Part shown: piece after piece, positions 1 through 7,340 of the stretch
Numbering within the stretch: the first letter of the stretch is position 1
Layout: each line of letters opens with the position of its first letter
Assembly: GCA_965232975.1 (NCBI GenBank)
Contig: CBDDRG010000301.1
Span: 1 to 13,060 of the forward strand
DNA length: 13,060 nt
Source of the DNA: CBDDRG01 sp965232975
Lineage (GTDB): Bacteria; Pseudomonadota; Gammaproteobacteria; Pseudomonadales; Porticoccaceae
Reading direction: 5' to 3'
Notes under the pieces: model-generated
What the model was told of the DNA's origin: nothing
Seen by the model: only the letters and a program-made list of their open reading frames with translations
The model's database searches: none
Position numbers and translations under genes: made by a program

Positions 1-626
1 GGGATCACGACAGGTAGCCGCGTGTGTACGCGCAGGCGCTTGATGTGGCTGATCACGGCGATTGCTTCAGTCAGCCAACCCAGTTGCCGATCGCTGGTTG
101 CCAGCGGATCACCCCCGCTATAAATGACTTCGTTGATGCGCGCATCCGCACGGATGTAGTCCAGGGCGCGCTGCCATTGCGCGCGGCTGGGCCTGTTGTC
201 CTGATAGGGAAAATGGCGGCGAAAGCAATAGCGGCAATTGATGGCGCAAAGCGGACTGACAATGAGCAGTACGCGGCTACCGTACTTGTGTACCAGTCCC
301 GGTATCCGATTGGCGGCCTGTTCGTTGAGGGGATCGCGACTGTAGCCGACGCTGGGCAGCAACTCCTCGCCGAGCGGCAGCACCTGGCGGAGCAGTGGAT
401 CCTGGGGATCGCCCTTGCGCATCCGCGCCATGTAGGGCCGAGGCACGCGCAGCGCAAACTCATCGCAGGCGCGGAGGCTGGCCGGGAGCTCTGCGCTGTT
501 CAATTCGAGCAGCTCGAACAATTCGGCGGGGCTGCGAATCACCTGCGCCAGCTCCTGCTGCCAGCGTGCCAAAGCGTTGTCGGGCGCCCCGGCGGCGTGC
601 CATCTGACGGCGGTGTGCGGTATCAT
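1..626 (-). CDS. epmB: EF-P beta-lysylation protein EpmB (lysine 2,3-aminomutase family), C-terminus cut by window edge
   Basis: Radical SAM, PLP-dependent enzyme that converts (S)-alpha-lysine to (R)-beta-lysine, the group EpmA attaches to elongation factor P. About 208 codons are visible of a family that is usually about 340 residues; the C-terminal part, including the PLP lysine, lies beyond base 1. The radical SAM cluster motif CxxxCxxC is at residues 127-134 (C127, C131, C134, within CAINCRYCFRRHFPYQD), and the family motif EVIYSGGDPL is at residues 166-175. The reading frame begins at ATG 626-624 (MIPHTAVRWHAAG) behind a GAGGG ribosome binding site. The gene is divergent from efp with only 40 bases between start codons, as expected for functional partners. 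The frame has no stop before the window edge. Identification is by motif recognition and EF-P context. Confidence 0.95.
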   Translation of the reverse strand, partial: MIPHTAVRWHAAGAPDNALARWQQELAQVIRSPAELFELLELNSAELPASLRACDEFALRVPRPYMARMRKGDPQDPLLRQVLPLGEELLPSVGYSRDPLNEQAANRIPGLVHKYGSRVLLIVSPLCAINCRYCFRRHFPYQDNRPSRAQWQRALDYIRADARINEVIYSGGDPLATSDRQLGWLTEAIAVISHIKRLRVHTRLPVVI

Positions 627-666
627 GGCGGCCCTCAAAATGACGCAACCCGACGACGAGGCGCGA

Positions 667-1236
667 ATGGCCACCTATTCTACCAACGAATTCCGCCCGG
701 GTCTGAAGGTGATGCTGGATGGCGATCCCTGTTCCATCGTCGACAACGAGTTCGTCAAACCCGGCAAAGGGCAGGCCTTCAACCGGGTGCGCCTGCGCAA
801 CCTCAAAACCGGCCGGGTGTGGGAGCGCACGTTCAGGTCGGGGGAATCCCTCGAAGGCGCCGATGTCCGCGACAAGGACATGCAGTACCTCTACAACGAC
901 GGCGATTTCTGGTACCTGATGGAGCCCGACACCTTCGAACAGCATCAGGCATCCACCACTGTGGTCGGCGACGCCGCGCTGTGGCTGCGCGAGCAGGACA
1001 GCTGCATCGTCACGCTGTTCAACGGCGCACCGCTGGCCGTCACCCCCGCCAATCATGTCGAACTCGAGATCGTCGAAACCGATCCCGGCATCCGCGGTGA
1101 TACCGCCCAGGGCGGCACCAAACCCGCCAAATTAAGCACAGGGGCGGTCGTCAAGGTACCGCTGTTTCTGAACCAGGGCGATGTCGTCAAGGTCGATACT
1201 CGCACTGGCGAATACCTCAACCGGGCCGCCAAATAA
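667..1236 (+). CDS. efp: Elongation factor P
   Basis: Translation factor that enters the ribosome between the P and E sites and promotes peptide bond formation at consecutive prolines. The protein has 189 residues, matching the usual length of about 188. It begins MATYSTNEFRPGLKV and has the three-domain EF-P layout, with the modification loop KPGKGQA at residues 31-37, so Lys34 is the modified residue. Lysine here, rather than arginine, points to the EpmA/EpmB beta-lysylation route, in agreement with both enzymes flanking the gene. The reading frame is open back to 577, but ATG 667 gives the conserved N-terminus and follows a GAGGCG ribosome binding site. TATCAT at 621-626, inside the first codons of epmB, is a possible -10 box but lacks a good -35. 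The downstream epmA starts 77 bases later on the same strand with no terminator visible between them. Confidence 0.98.
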   Translation: MATYSTNEFRPGLKVMLDGDPCSIVDNEFVKPGKGQAFNRVRLRNLKTGRVWERTFRSGESLEGADVRDKDMQYLYNDGDFWYLMEPDTFEQHQASTTVVGDAALWLREQDSCIVTLFNGAPLAVTPANHVELEIVETDPGIRGDTAQGGTKPAKLSTGAVVKVPLFLNQGDVVKVDTRTGEYLNRAAK

Positions 1237-1313
1237 CTCGGCTAGCGTAGACCCCCGTTCGCCGTCGGCAATGCCCATCGCGACCATTGCGCACACCCGA
1301 TTCTGATATACCC

Positions 1314-2258
1314 ATGGCTGATTGGCGACCCTCGGCCACGCTGCCAACGCTGCGGCGGCGCGCGCAATTGCTCGCCGCCATCCGCGCCTTCTTTGCCGTT
1401 CGCAAGGTGCTGGAGGTGGACGTGCCGGTGTTGGCGGCGACGGCCGCGAGCGACCGCCACATCGCTGCCATAGCCGCCCATTGCCATGGCGTTACCCGCT
1501 ATCTGCAAAGCTCGCCCGAATACTTCCTGAAACGGCTGCTCGCTGCCGATAGCGGTGCAATATATTGCCTCGGCAAAGCGTTCCGGGATGATGAGCGCGG
1601 CCCGCGCCATCACCCGGAGTTCACGCTGCTCGAATGGTATCGGCCCGGCTGGGACGAGTACCGTTTGAGCGCCGAAATTGAGGCGCTGATCAATGTGGTA
1701 GCGCCCGAGGTCGCGGGCAATGCCGTGCGCACCCCTTACCGCGATGCCTTCATGGCCGTGGTGCCGATTGATCCGCACACCGGAGATCTCGCGACCTTGC
1801 GCAGACGGGCAGCGGAGGTTGCCGGTGGCGACTGGCAGCACGCCGATCGCGCGGCCTGTCTCGATCTGCTGTTCAGCATTCTGGTGGAGCCAAGGTTGCC
1901 GCGTGGATTGGTGGTCGTCACCGACTTTCCGGCATGCCAGGCGGCGCTGGCGCAGCTTGCCGAAGACAACAGCGGCACGGTGGTTGCGCGCCGCTTCGAG
2001 GTTTTTATCAACGGCATGGAACTCGCCAACGGCTATTTTGAGTTGACCGACGCGGTCGAGCAGCGCGCCCGCTTCGACGCCGACAACGCGTGGCGCATGG
2101 CCGAGGGCAAACCCACAATGCCGCTCGACGAGAACTTGCTGGCGGCGCTGGCGGCGGGTTTACCGGCTTGTGCCGGAGTCGCCCTTGGCGTCGATCGACT
2201 ACTGATGCAAATCCTGCAAGTATCTACCATCGACGCGGTGTTGCCGTTCACGCTGTAG
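1314..2258 (+). CDS. epmA: EF-P--(R)-beta-lysine ligase EpmA (PoxA/GenX, LysRS paralogue)
   Basis: Class II aminoacyl-tRNA-synthetase-like enzyme that activates (R)-beta-lysine with ATP and ligates it to Lys34 of EF-P. It lacks the anticodon-binding domain of true LysRS: 314 residues, all catalytic core. Visible landmarks are SSPEYFLKRLL at residues 66-76, the motif 2 region starting FRDDERGPRHHPEFT at 90-104 and continuing to LEWYR at 110, FEVFINGMELANGYFELTD at 228-246, and motif 3 GVALGVDRLLM at 288-298. ATG 1314 (MADWRPSATLPTL) aligns with the known EpmA N-terminus. A TTG at 1287 would add nine residues. Neither start has a good Shine-Dalgarno sequence, so the start is less certain than the identity. 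The gene lies 77 bases downstream of efp, and its 3' end overlaps the convergent aceK by 11 bases. Confidence 0.95.
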   Translation: MADWRPSATLPTLRRRAQLLAAIRAFFAVRKVLEVDVPVLAATAASDRHIAAIAAHCHGVTRYLQSSPEYFLKRLLAADSGAIYCLGKAFRDDERGPRHHPEFTLLEWYRPGWDEYRLSAEIEALINVVAPEVAGNAVRTPYRDAFMAVVPIDPHTGDLATLRRRAAEVAGGDWQHADRAACLDLLFSILVEPRLPRGLVVVTDFPACQAALAQLAEDNSGTVVARRFEVFINGMELANGYFELTDAVEQRARFDADNAWRMAEGKPTMPLDENLLAALAAGLPACAGVALGVDRLLMQILQVSTIDAVLPFTL

Positions 2259-4029
2259 CTGCGGCTGCCACGCCCTGGAGGTTGAGCGGATCGCGTGGAA
2301 AGCGCCGTTTGCGCCGATAGGGAAACACATCGACGATGACGCCTGCGCGGATCTGCTCCTGCAGCCCCCGCCAGAAATGATAGTCGTAGAGATCGCCGTG
2401 CATCTCTTCAAAGACCTGTTTGGCGAGCTGGTTGCCCGAAAAGAACAGCCGAAATTCCTGCGGAAAAATATCGTTCGGCTCGACCCGGTACCAGGGGCGC
2501 ACCGCCAGTGCCTGCTCCTCGGTTTGGGGCTCGGGCAGGGGCCGGAAGTTGCATTCGGTGAGCGGGCAAATTTCGTCGTAATCGTAGAACACCACGCGCT
2601 GATGGCGGGTCACCCCAAAGTTTTTCAACAGCATGTCACCGGGAAAGATGTTGGCGGCCGCGAGTTGCTTGATGGCGTTGCCGTATTCCTCCATGACGTT
2701 GCGGGTTTGCGCTTCATCGGCGTCTTTCAGGTACAGGTTCAACGGCGTCATGCGCCGCTCGGTGTACAGATGGCGGATGATCAATCGATCGCCCTGGAAT
2801 TCCAGCAGGGAGGGCGCGACCAGGTTTAGCTCCGCCAGCAATGCCGGTGAAAAGCGGGCGCGCGGAAACACGAAATTGCGAAACTCCTGCGTATCGGCCA
2901 GGCGGCCAACCCGGTCATGGCGCGACACCAGCCGATATTTGTCGCGCACGATTTGCCGGGTTACCTCTTTGGGCGGATCAAATTTATCCTTGATGACCTT
3001 GAACACGATGTCGTGGGACGGCAACGTGAACACGCTCATGACCATGCCCTTGATGCCGGGGGCGATGCAGAACAGGTCGTCGGAATGGGCCAGATGACGA
3101 ACCAGCTCGCGATAGAACACGGTCTTCGCGTGCTTGGCAAAACCGAGCGCCGCGTAGATCTCGTTGTCGCCCTTGTGGGGCAGCAGTCGTTTGAGGAAAT
3201 ACAGGTACTGGTAGGGCAGGGGGGCGTCCACCATGAAATGGGCGCGAGTGAAACTGAACACCACGCTCATCTCTTCGCGGTTGAAGATCGCGGTGTCCAC
3301 ATAGAGCCCGCCGTGCTCGTTGTTCAGCACTGGTAACACCAGCGGAAAACAGTGCTCGCCGGCGAGGATGCGGCCAATCAGGTAGGCCGCTTTGCCGCGG
3401 TAGAAAACCGATTCCAGCAGGTCGAAAACCAACTCCGGAGCGGGGCCGCCAAGCCGGGGCGCCACTTGCTCGGCGAAGGCGCGGACGATATTGGCGACGT
3501 CGCGGGCGCTGTCCTCCCAGGGCACCGAAAACTCGGTTTCGGCCAGGATTTGCTGGAAGACCTGCCCGACATCCGGCCCGCCGCGATAGCGGACATAGAT
3601 GCTGTATTCGCTCGCCGCCGGCTTGTTGGCCTGGGACGAACGCACATAGATCAGATCATCGTCGATTTTGTCGTGATCGTTGATCCAACCGAAAACGGAG
3701 TTGAAAAAAGTTTCGGCAATTTCATCGTTGGTGGCGCCGGACAACAGTTGCGTGTACGCAATTTTGGCCTGCCGCCAGAGATCGAGATGGGTGATGTCCT
3801 TGGTGGTGACGGTTTTGAGCAAATCGGCCGTTTGGCGCACTTTCGCCTTGTACAGCTCGATGCGCTCTTCGTGGGCACTCTGTGCGCCCAACCAATCGCC
3901 CTTTTCAAAGCGGGCTTTGGCACCCAGGGTGATATTGAGAAAATCAGAGAAGTAGCTCGCGAAGCTGTTGTGGATGGTTTTCGCCATGCGCCGCGCGGTG
4001 CTGTTGCGAATCGGGATCGGCGTCGGCAT
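2248..4029 (-). CDS. aceK: Isocitrate dehydrogenase kinase/phosphatase AceK
   Basis: Bifunctional cytoplasmic enzyme that phosphorylates and dephosphorylates isocitrate dehydrogenase, steering isocitrate between the TCA cycle and the glyoxylate shunt. The protein has 593 residues (E. coli 578) and is complete. The ATP-loop motif APGIKGMVM is at residues 323-331, the ATP-binding Lys344 is in VFKVIKDKF, Asp465 and Asn470 are in FPGDMLLKNFGVTRH (the pair matching E. coli Asp457 and Asn462), and Asp483 is in FYDYDE (E. coli Asp475). ATG 4029 was chosen because it leaves a 22-base gap after the preceding gene and a suitable lead before the conserved MAKTIHNSF at residue 15. No clear ribosome binding site is seen, and the frame stays open upstream to 4125. 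aceB and aceA are not beside it. It sits last in a minus-strand run behind two replication-type genes, so it may be co-transcribed with them or translated by coupling. Confidence 0.97.
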   Translation of the reverse strand: MPTPIPIRNSTARRMAKTIHNSFASYFSDFLNITLGAKARFEKGDWLGAQSAHEERIELYKAKVRQTADLLKTVTTKDITHLDLWRQAKIAYTQLLSGATNDEIAETFFNSVFGWINDHDKIDDDLIYVRSSQANKPAASEYSIYVRYRGGPDVGQVFQQILAETEFSVPWEDSARDVANIVRAFAEQVAPRLGGPAPELVFDLLESVFYRGKAAYLIGRILAGEHCFPLVLPVLNNEHGGLYVDTAIFNREEMSVVFSFTRAHFMVDAPLPYQYLYFLKRLLPHKGDNEIYAALGFAKHAKTVFYRELVRHLAHSDDLFCIAPGIKGMVMSVFTLPSHDIVFKVIKDKFDPPKEVTRQIVRDKYRLVSRHDRVGRLADTQEFRNFVFPRARFSPALLAELNLVAPSLLEFQGDRLIIRHLYTERRMTPLNLYLKDADEAQTRNVMEEYGNAIKQLAAANIFPGDMLLKNFGVTRHQRVVFYDYDEICPLTECNFRPLPEPQTEEQALAVRPWYRVEPNDIFPQEFRLFFSGNQLAKQVFEEMHGDLYDYHFWRGLQEQIRAGVIVDVFPYRRKRRFPRDPLNLQGVAAAATA

Positions 4030-4051
4030 CGGTGGGCCAGGGGCAAGGCGC

Positions 4052-4747
4052 TTAAAGATCGAGCTGTTCGCGCAGCGCCTGCAGGCGCGTGCGCTGCTCT
4101 TCCCGGGGTAGCGGCTGACCGTCATCCGAGGCCGCTACGGGCGCCGGATCCAGCGCTAGTGGTACCCCCGCCATGGCCTGGCGGCGGAGTTTTTCATAAT
4201 AGGTTTTGAATGGCGGCCAGGTCAGCGCCTGGGCCTGGTGGGCAAGTTCGTACCAGCCGGTTTGGCGACCGGCGTGGTAGACCGCCGGATGCGACCAGGC
4301 GTGGCTGGCCTTGGGGCTCGGCGCGTTACAGGCTTCCCGATAGGCATCGCGTGCCGATGGCAGGGCCGCGCCCTGACCATCGCAGCTGGCCAGCATCCGG
4401 TGCAAGGTCGGTAAATAGTCGGATTCCTCGATGACCTGGCGGGCCGCGCGCAGGATGTGTGCCGGGTCGTGATGGCGCAGGGATTCGAGCCACAGGCGCT
4501 TGGCCTGATTGAGCAACTGGGTGTCGCTGAATGCGCTATAGAACTGGTTGTGGTAATTCAGGCGGAACAGCGCGAACACCTGATTGATGGTGTCGACAAG
4601 GACGTCGCCGGCGGGCGGCCGCGCGCGCGCTTCACGCGCCACAGCCGAACTCGGCGTGTCAGCTTGCCCAGCTGCGGTCGGTAAGCTCTTCGACGATGCC
4701 ACGGTGTCTCGTACCACCTGATTGATCAGATCGTTGCCGTGTTCCAT
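4052..4747 (-). CDS. Phage lambda replication protein P-like (putative DnaB helicase loader)
   Basis: 231-residue protein whose middle resembles the phage lambda P family, which binds DnaB helicase and delivers it to origins. The visible resemblance is DVLVDTINQVFALF at about residues 48-61, then a KRLWLESL segment and an LPTLHRMLASC block near residues 111-121, matching the lambda P pattern of a hydrophobic INxVF helix, a QWVLAF-like helix and LPSPGQFVAWC. A later block (HPAVYHAGRQTGWYEL, about residues 153-168) resembles the C-terminal half of chromosomal relatives. The C-terminus is charged and rich in Arg, Gln and Leu. Start ATG 4747 overlaps the preceding DnaT-like gene by 89 bases. It keeps an N-terminal LINQVV helix similar to the start of lambda P, so a shorter start seems less likely. 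The family assignment is recalled from pattern, not searched. The helicase-loading role is inferred from the family and from the DnaT-like neighbour. Confidence 0.7.
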   Translation of the reverse strand: MEHGNDLINQVVRDTVASSKSLPTAAGQADTPSSAVAREARARPPAGDVLVDTINQVFALFRLNYHNQFYSAFSDTQLLNQAKRLWLESLRHHDPAHILRAARQVIEESDYLPTLHRMLASCDGQGAALPSARDAYREACNAPSPKASHAWSHPAVYHAGRQTGWYELAHQAQALTWPPFKTYYEKLRRQAMAGVPLALDPAPVAASDDGQPLPREEQRTRLQALREQLDL

Positions 4748-5768
4748 GAGGTTTTACTGCGGGTTGGTTGATGCTGCTGTCGTGGGCATGGGCCCACTGG
4801 CGTTTGGCGAATTGTAAAAACCGGGTATTCCAAGTGTTGGATATCTGCCCACTCTCCTGCCAGTAGAGCACGAATTCGGGCACCAGACGCGCCGCGAATT
4901 CGCGCTCGATATTGGCCATGGCGAGCACTTCGTACAGGGTTTCATCGGGTTGCCAGTCGGCGCGGATCGCGCGCGGCTCGCTGTCGCGCTCGGCGACGCT
5001 GCGGTAGCGCGCCCATTGCCGCCTGACGTGCTGAATGAATTGCGAATTCCAGGTGCTGGAACTGCTGCCGCGCTCGCGCCAGTAGAGGATGAATTCGGGA
5101 ATGGCGTCCTCGACGAAGTTGCGACTGATCCCCGCCTGCTGGCAGAGGATAGCCAGCGCATCGCCACTCGGCCGCCAGTCGGGTGGTAGCGGGATTTCCT
5201 GCGCGCGGCGCGCGTCGGCGTTCTCCTGTTCCCGCCACAGCCGCAACACCTGCTTCAGATAGCGCGCCCCCCAGCTATGGCGCGGCTCGTTGCGTTCACC
5301 CCAGTAGGTGACGAACTCCGCCACCTGCGCCAGCGCGAAGTCGGCGGGAATCCCGTACTGACCGAGTTGCGCGAGCAGATCCGCATCCGGTTGCCAGCGC
5401 TGATGCATCAGATTGGCACCGCGCCCGGTGCCGGCCGGCGCGGGCGCAGCGGCGCGGTTAGGGGCGGCGTCGTCATTAAAGGCATAGCGCAAGGTTTGAC
5501 CCTCGCCGAGGGGCGCCGAGCCGATCAGCAAAACGCCCTTGTCGCGCAGATTGGCGGCGATGCGCCGGATATCCGCCACGCTCCAGAACGGTGCCAGCCG
5601 CAACAGCAAGTCCGCGTCGATCTCGAGCCAGAGGAAGCCGTTGCGCCGCTCGGGCCGATGACAACTCATGATGTCGTCGAGCAACTGGAGGAGAACAGCC
5701 TCCTCCAGACCCAGCGTGGCCGCCAGTTGGGGTGAAAAAACCAGCGGTTTTTCGGGGATCAGACGCAT
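4659..5768 (-). CDS. DnaT-like protein with three tandem DnaT-type ssDNA-binding domains
   Basis: 369-residue protein. Residues 1-98 look like a winged-helix replication-protein N-domain (FSPQLAATLGLEEAVLLQLL, then APFWSVADIRRIAANLRDKG). An Ala/Pro-rich linker (about 101-118) follows. Then come three homologous units of about 56-60 residues at roughly 125-180, 197-256 and 272-329. Each carries a W-x-P start (RWQPD, DWRPS, DWQPD), an EF-x-x-YW core (EFVTYW, EFILYW, EFVLYW), a W followed by an aromatic-containing helix, and an RxW end (LRLW, RRQW, KRQW). This is the pattern of the DnaT C-terminal domain that binds single-stranded DNA in the PriA-PriB-DnaT restart primosome. E. coli DnaT has a single such domain, so triplication is notable. 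The tail after 330 is polar and overlaps the next gene. Start ATG 5768 has only a weak GAG-type ribosome binding site. A role in primosome assembly together with the P-like protein is inferred. Confidence 0.75.
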   Translation of the reverse strand: MRLIPEKPLVFSPQLAATLGLEEAVLLQLLDDIMSCHRPERRNGFLWLEIDADLLLRLAPFWSVADIRRIAANLRDKGVLLIGSAPLGEGQTLRYAFNDDAAPNRAAAPAPAGTGRGANLMHQRWQPDADLLAQLGQYGIPADFALAQVAEFVTYWGERNEPRHSWGARYLKQVLRLWREQENADARRAQEIPLPPDWRPSGDALAILCQQAGISRNFVEDAIPEFILYWRERGSSSSTWNSQFIQHVRRQWARYRSVAERDSEPRAIRADWQPDETLYEVLAMANIEREFAARLVPEFVLYWQESGQISNTWNTRFLQFAKRQWAHAHDSSINQPAVKPHGTRQRSDQSGGTRHRGIVEELTDRSWAS

Positions 5769-5913
5769 CGGCGCACTCTAACAGAGATAGTCTCCCGTGC
5801 TAAGGCGGGCGGTCACAACGCGGACGGAGGTCCGAGGAGCGGCGCTGCGGCCCATGTCGCCACGCCGGCCAGCGGCGTAGGATGCACCCGCAATTGCGAA
5901 GGAGGAATGGGCA

Positions 5914-7281
5914 TTGGCAAAAAAAAAGGAGGTCGTCTACGTCTGCAATGATTGCGGCGCCGATCACGGCAAATGGCAGGGCCAGTGTGCCGATTGCGGG
6001 GGCTGGAACACGCTCTCCGAGGTTCCCGTGGCGGCGCCCGGCGGCGCCCGCCCGACACGGGGCGGGTACTCGGGGCGGGCCGACGGGGTGGTCGCGACGC
6101 TTGCCGACATCCAGCTCGAGGAAATGCCGCGCATATCCACGGGCGCCGGCGAGTTCGATCTGGTGCTCGGCGGCGGTCTGGTGCCCGGTTCCTGTGTGCT
6201 GATCGGTGGCAGTCCCGGCGCAGGCAAGAGCACACTGTTGCTGCAAACCCTGTGCAAGCTCGCCGCCCGGCATCCGGCACTGTATGTCACTGGCGAGGAG
6301 TCCCCCCAGCAGATCGCGCTGCGCGCGCGTCGCCTCGGCCTGCCCACCGACCAGCTCAAGGTCATGGCCGAGACCTCCGTCGAAGCCGTGTGTGCCATCG
6401 CCGCTCGCAGCGCGCCCCGCATTCTGGCGGTCGATTCGATCCAGGTGATGTACTGCACCGACATCGCCTCCGCCCCCGGCAGCGTTTCCCAGGTGCGCGA
6501 GAGCGCCGCGCTCTTGGTGCGTCACGCCAAACAGACCGGCAGCGTGCTGCTGCTGGTCGGCCATGTCACCAAAGAGGGGGCGCTCGCCGGGCCTAAAGTA
6601 CTGGAGCACATGATCGACTGCTCGCTGATGCTGGAGGGCTCCGCCGACAGTCGCTTCCGCACGCTGCGCAGCCACAAGAACCGCTTTGGGGCGGTCAACG
6701 AACTCGGCGTGTTCGCGATGACCGAGCAGGGCTTGAAGGAGGTGTCCAATCCGTCGGCGATCTTTTTGCAACGTGGCGACGAGATTGCTGCCGGCAGCCT
6801 GGTGATGGTGGTGTGGGAGGGCACCCGCCCGCTGTTGGTGGAGTTGCAGGCGCTGGTGGACGCCAGTCCGCTCGGCAACCCGCGCCGCGTCACGCTGGGT
6901 CTCGACCCCGGCCGACTGGCCATGTTGTTGGCCGTCGTTCACCGCCACGGCGGTATCCAGATGGGCGATCAGGATGTGTTCGTCAACGTGGTCGGCGGCG
7001 TCAAGGTGCTGGAGCCGAGCGCCGATTTGGCACTGATCCTGGCGCTGGTGTCGAGCTTTCGCGACCGGCCACTGCCGCGCGATCTGGTGGCGTTCGGCGA
7101 GGTGGGCCTCGCCGGCGAGGTGCGCCCGGTGCCCAGCGGCCAGGAGCGGCTGCGCGAGGCCGCCAAGCACGGCTTTCGGCGCGCCATCGTCCCCGCCGGC
7201 AATGCCCCCAAGCAGAAAATCCCTGGCATGGCGGTGGTGCTGGTGCGCAAGGTAACCGAGGCGCTGGAAGCGGTTTTCTGA
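5914..7281 (+). CDS. radA: DNA repair protein RadA (Sms)
   Basis: RecA-like ATPase and branch-migration helicase acting in recombinational repair. The protein has 455 residues, the usual length. Zinc-finger cysteines C11, C14, C25 and C28 (CNDCG...CADCG), Walker A GGSPGAGKST at residues 98-107 (Lys105), Walker B ILAVDS at 170-175 and the RadA-specific KNRFG at 255-259 are all present. A Lon-protease-like C-terminal domain runs from about 275 onward. The start is TTG 5914 with a strong GGAGG at 5901-5905, eight bases upstream, giving MAKKKEVVYV. An ATG at 5907 is in another frame and too close to the Shine-Dalgarno. A run of nine A bases (5919-5927) encodes the first lysines. The gene is divergent from the DnaT-like gene across 145 bases that must hold both promoters; I could not assign them. 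No terminator is seen after the stop before the btuB promoter. Confidence 0.97.
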   Translation: MAKKKEVVYVCNDCGADHGKWQGQCADCGGWNTLSEVPVAAPGGARPTRGGYSGRADGVVATLADIQLEEMPRISTGAGEFDLVLGGGLVPGSCVLIGGSPGAGKSTLLLQTLCKLAARHPALYVTGEESPQQIALRARRLGLPTDQLKVMAETSVEAVCAIAARSAPRILAVDSIQVMYCTDIASAPGSVSQVRESAALLVRHAKQTGSVLLLVGHVTKEGALAGPKVLEHMIDCSLMLEGSADSRFRTLRSHKNRFGAVNELGVFAMTEQGLKEVSNPSAIFLQRGDEIAAGSLVMVVWEGTRPLLVELQALVDASPLGNPRRVTLGLDPGRLAMLLAVVHRHGGIQMGDQDVFVNVVGGVKVLEPSADLALILALVSSFRDRPLPRDLVAFGEVGLAGEVRPVPSGQERLREAAKHGFRRAIVPAGNAPKQKIPGMAVVLVRKVTEALEAVF

Positions 7282-7326
7282 CGCAACCGGCGTCCCAGTC
7301 GAGCGCTCATCAACGCGGCTTTTCGG

Positions 7327-7332
7327 TACAAT
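7327..7332 (+). promoter_or_regulatory. Probable -10 box of the btuB riboswitch promoter
   Basis: TACAAT lies eight bases upstream of the first base of the riboswitch P1 stem. A transcript starting about seven bases downstream would begin right at the aptamer, as is usual. The -35 region (about 7303-7309) does not resemble TTGACA, so the promoter may need an activator or be weak. Confidence 0.5.
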
Positions 7333-7340
7333 GCCGGCGG

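Noticed and set aside
24..1100. 358-codon plus-strand frame spanning epmB and efp
   Set aside because: Runs antisense to epmB and then out of frame through efp; both real genes have clear motifs.
1305..1312. Extended -10-like TGATATACC just before the epmA ATG
   Set aside because: A transcript from it would start after the ATG at 1314, so it cannot serve this gene from that start, and no -35 is present.
3352..4209. 285-codon plus-strand frame opposite aceK
   Set aside because: Shadow of aceK; no ribosome binding site or recognisable protein.
5821..5834. Small hairpin CGGAC-GGAG-GTCCG between the DnaT-like gene and radA
   Set aside because: Only five pairs, no T run and no known operator pattern; expected by chance in GC-rich DNA.
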